A stretch of 64,000 nt of DNA. It comes from Cubamyces lactineus (lineage: Eukaryota > Basidiomycota > Agaricomycetes > Polyporales > Polyporaceae). Below, piece after piece: positions 35,601 to 49,900 of the stretch. The stretch lies in the NCBI GenBank assembly GCA_022376465.1, contig JACDTU010000012.1, forward strand, positions 1,178,001 through 1,242,000, given 5' to 3'. A program made the translations under genes and the position numbers. Below the pieces are notes generated by a model. It was given only the letters and a program-made list of their open reading frames with translations, was not told the origin of the DNA and did not search any database. Within the stretch, counting starts at the first letter, position 1. Every line of letters starts with the position of its first letter.

Positions 35601-38600
35601 CCTCGTTTGTCTCCTTCGGAGCCTTCCTTGAGGAGTACTGGTCTCACTTCTCTGGGACAAAAGGACTTGGTACGTGTCGTCATCACCACCAGCAGGGAGC
35701 CCATAGTAATGGAGGTCCCACAGATCCTACCCTCGTCTTCGGAGAGTTCATGGGTGAGTGTCATTTGAGCAACTGGAGAACGTGTCGCTCACGTCCAAGT
35801 TGTGGCTACAGGGGTCATCAAGGGGTCCGAAGAAGCCTTGGCTCATCCGGAAGGCTATCTCGACATGGAGTCATACTGCAAACTCAGCCACCGGACTCAG
35901 GCGACATTTGCGTCCCAACGCGAGAACATCTACAGGTTGTTCCAAGCATATCTCAAGAAGAAGAAGGAGCGAGGAGACTACGATGCAGCTGATCGGTCAG
36001 CTAGCCTCTTGCGTCCCTGTCCTGTTGCGTGAATGAACTCACTTGTATTCAGGACTCACGCCCTGATCAATTTCTTGAAGACGATGGGAGTGCCTGGACA
36101 AGAGGTGGACTTTATGTGAGTGCTGAGTATGCCCGGGTGTATCGAGCTCACGTGTCGCTATCCAGATATGTCGACGAAGCGCAGGACAACCTCCTCATAG
36201 ATGCCGTCGGTGCGTTGACTAGGTTCCACTTCACCTGTGTGGCTGCTCAAGCATGCTGTCAGTGCTGCGAACATTGTGTCGGAACCCGCATGGGATGTTC
36301 TGGGCGGGCGATACAGCACAGACTATCTCCGTCGGCAGCGCGTTTCGGTTCAACGACCTGAAAGCGTTCTTGTACCGCTACGAGGAGGTTCGTGGGAACT
36401 GCAACGCCTGTAGTTGCGTTGCTGAATCTGTTCCTTCTCTAGGCTACCACACTGGGCAATCCCGACAAACGCGTTCAGCCAGAGTCCTTCCACCTCGCCG
36501 TCAACTACCGTTCACACGCTGGGATTGTCGACTGTGCATACTCGGTGATCGAGCTTATTACGCAGTTCTGGCCTCATGCAATCGACGCTCTCGGGCGGGA
36601 AACGGGTATGGTCGCTGGGTTGAAGCCCGTCTTCTTCAGCGGATGGGATCAGAACACCGTCCGATACGAGCAATTCCTGTTTGGGGCATCGTAAGTATCC
36701 ATCAGACACGACTCTGTAGACGAAGCGGAAGTATACTGACAACTATCTGGCACAGGGGAAGTCATATCGAATTCGGGGCTCAGCAATGTCAGATTGACTC
36801 ATGCCGTACTACACAATCCCAGGTACTGATAGCGGCGTCTCAGGTATACTGGTTCGTGACGAGGCAGCGCGCGAGAGGCTCCGCGCTCAAGTAGGAGACA
36901 TCGGTCTCATTCTGTATGTTTCTCAATGATTGCTCTGGTGGAGCTTCGCTGACAAGGATCATCACAGGACCCTGTACGAGAGCAAAGGTCTCGAGTTCAA
37001 CGACGTAGGTTTCTTCATAAACGCTCAAATCTGATCGCCGGTCGCTCACGCCTTTTCCAGGTCCTACTCTTCAACTTCTTCGAGGACTCGACTGCGGATG
37101 TCTCTCAGTGGCGTGTGGTTCTGAATGCCGTGCCACCTGAGCAACGCGGCAAGCTGTCAGCCCCACGGTTTGACGAGGCGCGTCACAGCGGGATATGTCG
37201 GGAGGTGCGTCTCGAGGCTCGAACTGGCGAAGACGTGCAACGTACTGATTGTGTCCATAGCTCAAGTTCCTGTACGTTGCGATTACGAGGGCTCGCAAGA
37301 ACCTCTGGATTGCAGATTGCTCCGACAAGGGTGAACCCATGAGGGTGAGCACCTTCGATTCCGCTGCTTCTCTGTTCCTTGCTCAGTTGGCCTGTAGTTT
37401 GTCTGGACACGGAAGGATCTCATCCAGAACTGCAACCCCAATACAGAGGTCCCACAGCTCGCGGTCTCTTCCACCGCCGAGGACTGGGCCAAAATGGCAC
37501 TCAATCTCTTCAATCATCGTCGTTACATGCAAGCGATGCACTGCTATGAACGCGCTGGGCTCCAAAGAGAGAAAGCTGTCGCCCATGCGTACCATCTGAG
37601 AGATGTCGCGCGTTCCCCCCTGATCGCCAAAGCGGATGCAGCAACTCGTGCGAATGCTTACAACACAGCGGCACAGGCATTCATCGCATCGGCACAGGAG
37701 GCTGTGACTGAGAAGCGGGCGTACTATCGCATCGCTGCCGAGTGCTACATCCAGAGCGGCGACGACTACCGAGCTGCTCATGCATACCAGAACGCCGGCG
37801 AGTACAACCTCGCTGCTTCTCATTTCCGGAAGGCAGGGAAGTTCGAGGACGCAGTCGAAATCGTGCGCCTTCACAGGCCACAGATGTCGGCGAGTATCGC
37901 AAATAGCATTGTGGAGGTGTCGAAGTTGTACTTCCTCCGGGAGAAGCGGATCATGTGAGTGCGGTTGGCCCGCGTATGTCGCACCTCAGGTCGCTGATAC
38001 ACGCCGCTTCAGGAAGGCGAGAGAGCTCTTCGAGACAGACGAGGAGTTCCTGGAGTACATGGACGACTATGGCCTCGGGGTTGCACGCGCGTCTTACCTC
38101 GAAGAGCTTGGCCGATATGAGGATGCTGCCGACATATCTCTGTCAGAGGGAAACATTCTGCAAGCGATACGCCTCCTCACTATGGACCGCGGTAACCCTG
38201 CATTGGTGAGGAAGGCAACGCGCTGTCTACTGGATGGCCTTTGGCGTCACCTTCCCTTTGGGACTGTGGTGAACGAGACCCTGTTGAAGGGCGATACGAC
38301 ATTGGGTGATCTACTCGCACAAGCGGACAGTCTTGCCGATCTCAATACAGATGCAGAGCTACGCGACGAGGTACAATCTAACTGATGCTGAGCCTGTCGG
38401 GACTAGTACTCACGAACGCATGCAGGTATCCATGTTCCGTGCTATCGCAAAACGCGATACGGCCACCTTGGGAGCGCTATGGAAAGCGTTCCAACCGCGG
38501 GGAAATGCAGCGGCCGTTCTCATGTGTCTTGATAACATCTTCGCTCTGCCAATGCAGCTCCAGACCGCGCCAATCACCGAAGTCTCCACCAAGTTGGAGA

Positions 38601-41359
38601 TATTCCTCGAGTATATGCACATCCTACAGAAGCTAGTCGGTACTACCACACTATGCAGCAACGCTCTTGTCCGCAGGCTCTTCGCACTCCAGGATTCTCC
38701 CGAAACTGAAGACCACGTCCTGGTACCTCCGGGCACATTCCTGAGCGCGCAGATTAATGCTCGCACTGGGCCGAGCGCCCGTGTGACCGAGCAGGGCATT
38801 TCCATCCCTCGGTGGGAACTCGAGACGATCATCAACAACGTATTCAAGAATCGTCTGCTGCAGCGGATTCATCAAGAGAATGAAGTCGTGCGTAACCTTC
38901 GCGTCCTGCACCCGTGCCTGCCCTACGCCGCGTATGGTCGCTGCAATTGGAATGATTGCCCTCAGTATCACGACAACTTCGAACGCTACGACGCCGCATC
39001 TTACAACGCCCGAGTGCGAGTAGTAGTGCTGCAAATACTGATCTATCGGACCGTTTATGCGGTGGAGAACCTACAGGAGCAACTCCATCAGCAGAAGTAA
39101 GTCTTCCTGTCGGTTTACAGATCGGTGCATTCAAGCCAAGGTCCTTGTAGGTACTGGCTCCGCCAGCTATACGATGCACTGTTCCCGCCCTACTACAAGC
39201 TCGGATCTCGTCACGCTCTCGATACCACAACTACGACAGAGATCAAGCAGGCGGGGCCCGTGATTGACATGTGGTCTCGCAGCCTGCTCTTCGGCATTGA
39301 GCGCACCGAGAGCTACAGCGCCTTTTTTCTGACGAACTTCATGAGGATACTATCCATCGCTCTGAATAACAATCCAATGGCTGCTTGGGACTATCTACAT
39401 CGAGTCCCATGCGTATCGACATACAGGCCGAGACTGCTTCTCAGAAGACCGGATGAAGCCTACGTCGTCTCGGATCTTCTGGCTAGCATGCAAATCGACG
39501 ACGCACAGTCACTGACCAGAGGCATACTCTTCTTGGAGTAGGTTTCCCGCCATGCTTCTATGCTCCATGCAACGACTGATGGTCCTTAGCCATATACTAG
39601 AGAAGAAGACCCCCGTCGACGTCGGCGTTCTCTGCGATTTCATGGAGCAGCTCAGCGGCTCGCTGTGCATGGCACTCCGACTACGAGCGAATGGCGGAAA
39701 CTTGCATGACGTGACCCTACCGAAGAGTTGGATCTTGCGTCTCTTACCAAACGTCACATCGATTTCTACCAAAGATACCCAGCTATCATTCTTGTTCAAG
39801 AAGCACATCGGTGACCTGCTAGAGGACATTTACACAGGAAGAGCTGGTAAGCGGGTAGATGTCCCCCCATATAGACTGCTCATCGATGGTTTTCGCTTCA
39901 GCGTGGCTACTGTGCGAGAGGCTCAACTTACAAGAGTTGCGATATCCGCACCGCAATGTGTTCTTCGCCAGGATGTGAGTTCTTTCCGGTCTCAGGCAGC
40001 CAGCTATTCACGTCAAATGGTTGCTTGCAGATGTCAGATATTCTGCCTTTGTGCGTGCATCAGGTTCACCACCCCAATACTGGTATTCTGACTGCCAACA
40101 TCTAGGGGGTTACAACATCCGGTCATTCACATGGCGAAACGACATCTTCAGAGCAATTACATCAGTCCGGAAGCCAGATAGGGATTTCCATCCTATCATC
40201 AAGCAGTGAGTCTCTACTACATGAGAGGTCCATTTTGCACCAATCGAGCCATTTTCTAGATATGTCCACGCTCGGAGCTGGGATGAATTGGCCCGATGTG
40301 TTCGGCGTTCAGTTTCGGACTCCCCGCTGGACGAGATGATCCTTCTGCATCACGGATCCCGTCCTGTGCCCAAGACTTCCCTGCCATACCTGCGCCGTCT
40401 GGTGTTCAATCGGCACGAGGACATCCCGTGGCTGCTCAAGATGGGCGGATCGAGCGCTCCCGGCGCTGGTCTCCGTGCAGATGCTGCCCCATTCGTACCA
40501 GTAAGCGCCCTTCATGGCTCGCAGGCTGCGGACGAAGGGGCGGAGGAGCCGGTAGAGGAGGCACAGGACATGGGCGAGGACGTCCTCGAGCAAGCCGTCG
40601 ACGTAGATAACATCGCGCACGCGATCGACGCGGGGCAGACCAATTCCGCCCCTACAGCGCCGACTGAGCAGGAGATAAAGGCGGCACAGACGATCGCGTC
40701 CGCTTACCAGCGCCACCTCGCTCGGGAACGCCTGCGCAAGACGACACCGAGAGAAGAGAAGAGGAGGCGGATCTTCGCGAGCTTCCTCGAGCAGTCTCAG
40801 AAGATGGAGTGGCCGTACGTGTGCTACCGTCTGCTGTACCAGGGCCCCATCCCGCACCTTTACATGGTCACCCACGGCATCAAGACCCACCTGCACGAAG
40901 CGAAGAGCGAGGCGAAGAAGAGGTTCAATTTCGCGAAGCATCTGGAGCTCGAGGCCGTTAGCACTGCACTGACGCAGACCAAGCACGTAGCCTCTTAAGC
41001 TCAATTCTGTATTCATACTGATCTCTCTCTCCCCATCCAGACGGCTGCTCAACCAGGTCGAGACACTCTGTAAGGCGCTCGGCCCCACAGCGGAAGTGCA
41101 CAAGTCGCGCGACCTCGAGGTACTGAAGCAGCTCACGCTGCAGGTTGACGAGCAGCTCCGTGGGCTCCCTCCCAAGGTGATGGCTGAGTGGCAGAAGGAC
41201 ATGAAGATCGCGATGAAGGGCATCGTTGAGCCCGAGAAGGCGCCGCAGAAGCCGGAGAAGCCCGAGCTCAATGTCGAGGACGACGACGAGATGATGGATG
41301 TGGATAGTCCAATCCTGTTGCAAGACAGGTCTGACCCCATGAACGTGGATTCGGAGTAG
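32687..41359 (+). CDS. TRANK1-like superfamily 1 helicase with RelE-like, TPR and CCCH modules, tandem copy 2
   Basis: This gene parallels copy 1 along nearly its whole length, but the proteins have clearly diverged. The start MTSDQHSRPEGCRVSEAAPA is at 32687; the stop TAG is at 41357. The RelE/ParE-like module is encoded at about 33,712-34,073 (FGEWRILISTRADRDLRQAR to YEAKMTGDTRLVYQVDC). Walker A RSGTGKTTT again spans a 16-nt exon (34973-34988). QLFVTQSRVLAEKVEEYF, Walker B YVDEAQD (36173-36187), GMFWAGDTAQTIS, NYRSHAGIVDCA, YESKGLEFNDVLLFN and FLYVAITRARKNLWIAD follow. TPR-like repeats (YYRIAAECYIQSGDDYRAAH) come next, then a C-x8-C-x4-C-x3-H finger (38915-38971). The tail holds an IQ-like stretch (ASAYQRHLARER) and a last exon with KPELNVEDDDEMMDVD. 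The C-terminal end differs most from copy 1. No disrupting stop was found, so both copies look functional. Confidence 0.85.
34973..34988 (+). other. 16-nt microexon encoding the Walker A loop, copy 2
   Basis: Bounded by an AG acceptor (ccaatag) and a GT donor (gtatgc), it encodes the same RSGTG with the same phases as the microexon at 25851-25866. The following exon starts at 35038. Confidence 0.8.
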
Positions 41360-42028
41360 TATGCCGCTGCGTGGGGCACCGTTTGTTGCAGTTATGCCGG
41401 GGAGGATTCAGGGATGATTTGCGGTTACCAGTCCACCGAGGATTTCATGTATAGCACTACTGTACGTTTGCAAGGATGTATCATAACCTCGTGTACTTGT
41501 CAGATACCATCGTCAAGGGTCAAGGTTAAGACAACGAAGAAAGGGCAAAAAGCACCACGGAAGATGGCACTCGAGCTTCAATCCACATTCACATTACTAT
41601 CCGGGAGGTCCGAGGAGACCGCTAAGTACGTATAGATACACGCGAACCACATCCTTAACTGCTACTAGAGATTCTACACTAAGTTAGGATATGTACGGTA
41701 GCGAGCTATGACAGCACTGCTGAGGCGAGGGCGTGAGCGACAACACAAACAAACATACAAAACGCGACAGAACGAATAAAGCGAGTTCAACAACGTCAAG
41801 TCTCGGGAGGCCAGGAGCCTGAGTATCCACACAATCCGCGCAACCTGGGCACGGTAGTGGTAGGAGAGCAGTGTCGTGTACACGCATCTCCCTGGTATCG
41901 TCATTATCGACAGTCTCCATGATCCAAATCCAGTCTCCGGTAGGGCGAGGGTAACTTCCTTGTGCAACCACGAAGGGTCCCACCTTGGAGCGCAACAGAA
42001 CCACAGCGCACAGTAGGGGGAGGTATCA
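41360..42028. other. Intergenic, convergent 3' ends
   Basis: About 670 bp between copy 2 of the helicase and DOT1 on the other strand. No gene is recognised; the open frames here are unrelated to any family I know. Confidence 0.45.
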
Positions 42029-44829
42029 TCACCTCCGCGATCGCGTGCTACGCCCCAAGCCGCTCCGCGCACTCTCAAACTGCCTCAGCCGGCGTGCGTA
42101 GTCCTCGCGGTTCATGCGCTGCAGGAAGTACTCCCCGCCGCCGCCGCCCCACGAGACGCTCCCGGGCTGGAACGGGCGCGAGGTCACGGTGAAGATCTCG
42201 CCGATGTCGTCCAGCTGCATAGTGTTACCGTGGTGAGTCTCGAGTTCATTGCGGTAAGAGAGGAGGGAGAGATGGGGAAGAGGAGGAAGGGAAAGACGTA
42301 CGTTGCGTTCTTTGAGGGCGGGCGACGCACTGCGCTCGCGCGAGGTGCCGCGCCGTGCGGTCGAGCGGACGGAGCCCATGAGGCACTTGAGCGACACAAT
42401 GATTGCGCCCTCTTTCAGGTCAAGGAATTTCTGCCGGAGCGCCTCGTTGACTGTAATGAAATAGTTAGAGTCCATGACCAAGGGGTGAACGCTGATGTCG
42501 AAAGCACTCACGAGGCTCCTGGAAGACCTTGTTGTTCACGAGCACAACGTCTGCCTCCTTCACGAGCTTGTCCACCTTCTCGCTCTTTAGCATGTCCCCC
42601 TGCTCAAGCTCGACGTCGCCCATGCGCACGCCCCACATCCTGCAGCGTGTCCTAAACTGCTCTAGCTGGCTGCGCCCGATGGACGCTGGCTCGGGCATGA
42701 TTTCGATGCCGTACGCTCGGCACCCCGTCTCGAGCGCGACCTGCAGGACGACGTTGCCGACGCCCGCGCCAAGGTCGAGAAAGAGCATGTCCTCGCGCAG
42801 GCCCGTTGCGCGGATGATATCCGACACGAACGTCGGCATGAGTTCGCCGTATACCTCGGACGAGAACGCCTCGTAGCGCGTGAGTCGGTGTACGTGCGGG
42901 CCCACTGCTCGCTGGTACGTCTCGTCGATGATGCGCTCCACGACGGGAGGCGGCATGCGTGTCCACGATTTGATGGCTCCGTGGAAGTAGTTGGGCGGGG
43001 TAGGCTCGAAGAGATCGAGGGGAAGGGGCGGGTATTTCAACAGACGGAGCAACGCGTTAATAGCATCCATGACTTTGAGGAATAGTGGTCCATCATGCTT
43101 GTTGATGGCACGTTGAAGAAGACGGAGGTAGTCGACGCTTGGTGCACTAGATGGCGTGCGGCGAGTTGCGTAGGATGATAGAGCAGAAATGCAGGTCAAA
43201 GAGTCTATGGACGTAAGCGAGGATTCCGAAGATAGCGAAAACAGAGAACATTGCGAGGAAGACGAGGATGTTGAATCATCCGACGAAGGCGATCCTATAG
43301 ACGAAGGCGGAGATGGAGCTGAGGTAGCCGGGGACGGGCAATCAAACTCGAACAGGTCTTCGTTGACAAGATCCTTATTCGGAATTGTGCCGAAGAGCGT
43401 TCGCTGTGCAGGAGTGAGGTAGTCTGCCACCGACGTCAAATACTAGCCGATGAGGATGTGCTGAGTTGCTTACATCTGACAATCGTGTGAAGGCTGCTCT
43501 CTAGACACATTATTGGATTGTAGTGATCTGGGTCCTTGGGAGCAAGCAGGATGAACCTGAAGATAGGTCAGTCAGTAATGCCCGTCTCAGTCCGAATAGA
43601 TATACCTTTCGCTGGCTCCAGTGTTGGGGTACTCCAACATTGTAGATGGGTAGAGAGTAGGGTGCGGATCGAATGACCGGTCTTCCGGATCGGCGGGATT
43701 GCTAAAATCTAGGATGATGTCAGTGACTGTTCTGAACTGGGGGCAGCAAGTAATTCTGAGATGGGAAAGTCCGCAATACATCGCAAGACCATTGCAGCCT
43801 AGCATATAGGTGTCATTACTTGGGCTTTTGCCACCTGCAAGAGAAGCGCACCGTCCGAACGAGTGTACGCAGCAATGCACTAGGTACCGTGCTGCTGTTC
43901 TCTCGCTGTAACGTTGCCCATAGTGATTCTACGAGCCTTGGTAGAACACGAACCGAAGCGCAAGGATCTCCACGGACCGGCATGCCACAGTTGTGCACAC
44001 TGATGGATCCAGTAGAAGCCGTATAGTAGTCGTGAACCTGATGCGGCAATGCAGTTCTCAAATTCGGCCACAGCGAGTCAAGCACGAGGCTGTCCTAGCC
44101 CTGTCAGGGAAACAGCGCGTTGCTGCGGTATAGTGTACACCCCACGAGCAGACCATAGACATAACTTGGGAAACGGTCGGCAACGCTTCACTGAGCAGGT
44201 CCCGGAATGTGGCAATGACCCGAAATGGACGCGTCGCACGCAGAGCAAAGGAGATACTCACAAGCCTTGTAGCCCTTCAGCATCAAATCCTTCACGACGG
44301 CCTCTGAACTGATGAAGCCCGGACCCGGATAGCCATCCTCGTCGATCCAGCACTCGCGTGCGGGGATAGAGGGCGCGACCGAACTAGCCACCGATGTGGC
44401 CCGCGTGCTCGGAGGGGAGGCCGTCAGTTCATTCGATAGCGGTGAGAGCGCGACGGAGGTCTGGCGACTCGACGCGGAGGACTTGGACGAGGCAATCGCA
44501 CTCGAAGAACGCGTCCTGGTCTGGGGGTCCTTTGTGGTCGAAGGCCCCGCAGCTTCTGGCGAAACGCGTCGTTTCTTGTGGGCTACATGCAAGAGCACGT
44601 CCTCGCTCTTTCGCTTCGCCGCATCACTCTGTCGAGGCGGTTTGGAAGACGACGGAGAGGGTTGTGCAGTGACCTTGATGGTCGGAGCGCTTGCGCGAGG
44701 ATCTGACGGGCGCGGGACGGCGACTACGCGCGTAGTGACCACGGTAGACGTGCCGGCAGAGGAGAACTTGGGTTTGGAGAAGAACGAGCGATCCGTAGAA
44801 GACGCGAAGGGCGTCGAGGACGAGGCCAT
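42029..44829 (-). CDS. DOT1: Histone H3-K79 methyltransferase Dot1
   Basis: Dot1 methylates lysine 79 of histone H3 in nucleosomes. I place the start at the ATG at 44829 (MASSSTPFASSTDRSFFSKP). A basic, serine-rich N-terminus ends ECWIDEDGYPGPGFISSEAV and reaches a donor at 44262. After a long intron the next exon (43708-43606) continues YFSNPADPEDRSFDPHP and PSTMLEYPNTGASER. A further exon gives FILLAPKDPDHYNPIM, and the main catalytic exon begins at 43423 (YLTPAQRTLFGTIP). Catalytic landmarks are VYGELMPTFVSDIIR, the SAM-binding FLDLGAGVGNVVLQVALETG, NNKVFQEP and, after another intron, LNEALRQKFLDLKEGAIIVS. The C-terminus has a glycine run (SWGGGGGEYFLQRM). The roughly 550-bp intron is far longer than others here. 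A serine-rich insert (DDSTSSSSSQCSLFSLSSES) sits inside the domain and could be partly intronic. Confidence 0.93.
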
Positions 44830-45354
44830 CGTCGACGAGGAGGAGAATGAGGACAAGGTCGTGGTCGGTGTACAGAACGTGGTGAGTGGCGGTGAGCTGC
44901 TACAAGTTTGCGTCAATTGTCAATTACTCCGGTTCCGGCGGCGTCTACTGCGGAAACCCTAATTAATCCGCCAAGGGGTTATCCGTCAAAATTACGCCCC
45001 GCCTCCTGTATCAACTTCGCCCGCGGAAATTTCCTGCGTTCGTGTGCTCGTGTGCAACATCCATGGCCCGCACTCGTGCTGCTGCTTGCATACGAATTTT
45101 CGCGTCTTCCGCCGCGTCGAGGAAAGATGATCAAAGTCAGATTCGGTATAGTGTACCTGGACGGCTGCCTGAAATGGACAGCCCACGTGGCGGAGAGTGG
45201 TATGAGATGGTTGCCGTTACATAGCGCAGCTCCTCCGCCCGCCACCTCGCCCCTCCTCCTCCTTCCTCTGTCCATCTCTCTGTCGCTGCGGTCTGCCGCC
45301 TGGTCCATACTTTTCCTCGTCGTCCTCGTACACCAGTCTCTTGTCTTGTAGATC
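44830..45354. promoter_or_regulatory. Shared divergent promoter region between DOT1 and SEC4
   Basis: About 525 bp. The plus-strand part just before SEC4 is pyrimidine-rich (45225-45290), as is common upstream of highly expressed fungal genes. Open frames here are not recognised as coding. Confidence 0.45.
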
Positions 45355-46366
<1,012 letters not shown>

Positions 46367-46906
46367 ACAGTCAGACGACACCGCCTCGAGCAGACCCCGG
46401 CCTCTTGCTCCCGCATACAGCGCGTCCAGACCTGCCGCCGCCCAATTCACCAGTATTCCCACTTACGCGCACGCCCCTCACCCGCCGTCCCCTACCACCG
46501 GCCCGCTGCCACCAAGATGCATCTGTATTAGTGTACATACATATGTTCCCGCTGTCAGGAGTCTTATTCTCACCAGTTGCTTCGGCCCCCCGTGCGCGCT
46601 CCGACTCGAGGCAAGGGCGAGCGCGGACGGGTGCCTCTCTTCTCGTCCCTCTCTCACTCTCACTTCCTTTCTCCCTCTCCAGCAATCTACATATTTATAC
46701 AGGACAGGACGGGGATGTGATGATATACATACATAAATCGGAGCTCGACCCGAAACGCGTGCGTGCCAGAACAGTCAACATCATGCTCCAACATACTCTT
46801 CTCGCACACTCGCAAGGCGCATCGGATCGTCAAGAAACCAGAACGCTTCAGCAGAAGTCGAGCCCGGCGCCCAAAGCTTGAGATCTGAGAACACAGCGAC
46901 CGGCAA
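46367..46906. other. Convergent 3' region between SEC4 and ARP5
   Basis: About 540 bp with no gene. It contains pyrimidine-rich runs (46640-46680) and must hold both transcription ends. Confidence 0.5.
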
Positions 46907-49900
46907 CTAAATGGGCACGGACGAGTTCCAGTTCCCGCCCCACCACCGCTTGACGCGCTCCCCTCCCCACTCCTCGTACTCGGCCTTCGTCACGCCCACG
47001 CGCGCGAACTCGTCCGTCTTCGCAAAGTCCGCCATCCCGCGCCACGCGTCGCGCGCGGAATCCGCTGCGCGCACGATCTCGAGCGGCATCTCGGGCGGGA
47101 GGATCGGGCGCAGCGTCGCGTGCAGCCGCGGGATGAGGTTCGGCAGCTGCGCGGGCCCCCCGGTGAGGAACACGTTCTGTGCGTGGGGGCGTGAGCGTCG
47201 TGCGATGGCATGAGGAAACGGGGAGTCAGGGAGTGAGGGAATGATGGGGCGTACCTTGACCAAACGGCCCTTGTCTTGGTCCGAGAAGCGTGCGAGGACG
47301 TTCTGCAGGACCTCGCCGAGGCCCGCAGAGTCGACGCCCGCCATGCTCGGGGAGAACCACGCCTCGCAAACGCGCCAGCGCTCGACGTTCAGGTGGATCC
47401 GCGTCTTGCCTGAGAACATGCATGAGTACGGTCAATACCGCACTTTGCCTCCTTTAAGGAGGGAGAGACGAGAGATGAGACGCACCTTTGACGTCGCCTT
47501 CTTCATATTGGGGGCGGAAGGCAGCCATGAGCGCGGAGCGCTGCGTGGTGAGTGCCGCGTGCGTGTGCTCCTCGGTGAAAGTCGGGTCGTACGCGAGCAG
47601 CTTCTGCTCGACGGCTTGCAGGTTGGCATAGTCGTCTTCCTCGTCGGACGATGCGGCGGCAGTGTTCTACGATGAAGCGATGAAGAGCGTCATCAGAATA
47701 CTGCGGGAGAGAACCCAAGCAATCTCACAATCTTCCGATAGATCGCCCAGTCTGCGTCGTCCGCGCCGAACATGTCCTCTACAACGAAGACATCAAGACA
47801 TCAGTGGCGCACTACACTCGCATGAGGATGAACTACGGACCTCCGCCACCTTTGCGACGTTTCTTGGGCACGCGGTCATCAGCTGCGAGGTTGGCAATGC
47901 TCTTCATTCGCGCCTGCGACGCCGCGCTCTTCCTGTCCGTCAACGCCGCCTTGCGGCGATTGCGCTCCTTGATGCGCGACATGATAGCCTGTCCATGTTC
48001 ATCTCAGCTCTCACCAATTCTTTCTCCATTCGTGTAGAGAATTCAGCGTACCTCCTGCTCTTTACGCAATCTAGAGGCCCACCCCGCGAGGTCGCGGTCG
48101 CGTTCTTGCTCTTCGCGCTTCTCCTCGGCCTCGCGTTCTTCTCGTTCCCTCTCCTTTTCGCGTTTTGCGCGCTCGCGTGCCTCGTACCCGGCCTTCATGA
48201 GCTTCTGCTTGCGCTTCTCCTTCAGGCCGTCCTCATCCAACTACAACTTCCTCAGCGCCGAGTACAGACGCTAGCCGAATACTGCCTACCTCTTCATCGG
48301 GGACATCAACGAGAGGGAACGAAGGAGGTTCTTCGGGCTAGGGAAGTCTAGCATCAGTAGGCTAGAAACGGTTGTGAACCTATAGGTGTACCTCTTCGTT
48401 CTCCCCGTCTGCCTCTTTCTTGCGCGCTTTCTTCAGGTCGGCCTCGAGCTTCTTGATTGTTGCGTCCAAAGCAGCGTCGTTGGCGAAGCCTTCTTCCTTG
48501 AGCGTGTCCTACGATATAGCACATCGATGTGAGCACTCAATAACATATTCATGCGATAGGCGGGACCCACCGCCCACTCTCTCTTGGTCTCTTCCTCTCT
48601 TCGTTCTCGCACGCTTAGTAGATGTGCGAGGTCGTTCTCCTTTTGCAACAGCTATTGTACGAGTGAGCTTCCGTCCGTGTGAACATTGGTGGCGTTCAAT
48701 ACCTTCTCCATGCGTGATTTAGCAGCGAGCTCTTGCAGTTTCCTGCCCTGCTCCTTCTTGCGTTCCGCGATCCTCGCTAGCTCTTCCTCAGTCTTCTCTT
48801 CTGTGACCGGGAGGGTGTAAGGGAACTGGATGATCCGGTCCGCTGCGCGCATTTGCAGCGGGTCCTTCAGCTGTCGCAATAACGCCGTGTAATCCGTCGC
48901 GAATTCGCAGAAGTTCTGCAGCATCCACTAGGGGTACATGTTATTCGCTAATGAGTGCATGCGGCAGGCGCACGCGGGAGGTACCTACGTTTGTTTGTGT
49001 TGTTGTTACCCTGTTCGGAAACGTGGGGTACTTGAGCTGGATCAGCTTCTGGAGATAGTCTGTTGCTTGCGAAGCGCCCCAGGGTATCCTATATGACGAG
49101 TTATACGACCGATTCTCACCTGTTCTATGCTGAACTTACCGTTTGGCATGGCTCATGATACCCTTGCCGTCCAGTACTGGGACAACTGATGTAGACGCAG
49201 TGTTGAAGGAGACGACCAGACCATCAGAACGAAATGGTACGGGCGGCGATGGCAGGTTGTTGTGGTAGAAGGACATGACAGAGTCGACGCAGAACGCGAG
49301 GGAGGGTACACAGTACTGCTCGAACATGAGCTCGGAAGTCACTGTAGTGTAATGTGAGCTAGTTTGCAGAACAGCCACGGGCCAAGGGTATATGCTTCAA
49401 AGTATATGGCAGTACTCATGTCCCCCGCAGACAACCCCGAGATACACCTGACTTACCTTCAGGCAACAATGCCGCATACCTCGCACACAATCATGAACCG
49501 GAGGAGATACTCACGCGCTCGGGAATGCAAGGGCGAAGCCAGCCGCTCCGTCATAAGTATAGGATGGTCCACGCTCGAGGTATCAATCCCAAGCTGGATG
49601 AACGCGTAGTCCAACGCGTTCTCCTACACAAACACCATAAGCATACCAGAGAAATCCACGCCCCACCACAGCACACACATACCAGCGCGTCAAAGTTGAG
49701 CAGCACGTCCCCCTCCCAAGGCGTCCTCGCCTGCGACCGCGCGCCGCCCTCGACGTCGATGCCCTCGCCGAACAGGAGCAGCGGCCTGCTGGTTTTGCGC
49801 TCCTTGTACTTTGCGATCATGTTAAGGCCCACGCGCGGACTCTCGGACGTGCAGAACCCGAAGCGGAGGTTCGTCGAGCCGTTGTCGATGCATAGCGGGG

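Noticed and set aside
40309..41379. 356-codon minus-strand frame over the end of helicase copy 2
   Set aside because: It is antisense to well supported exons that match copy 1, and its own protein has no family features.
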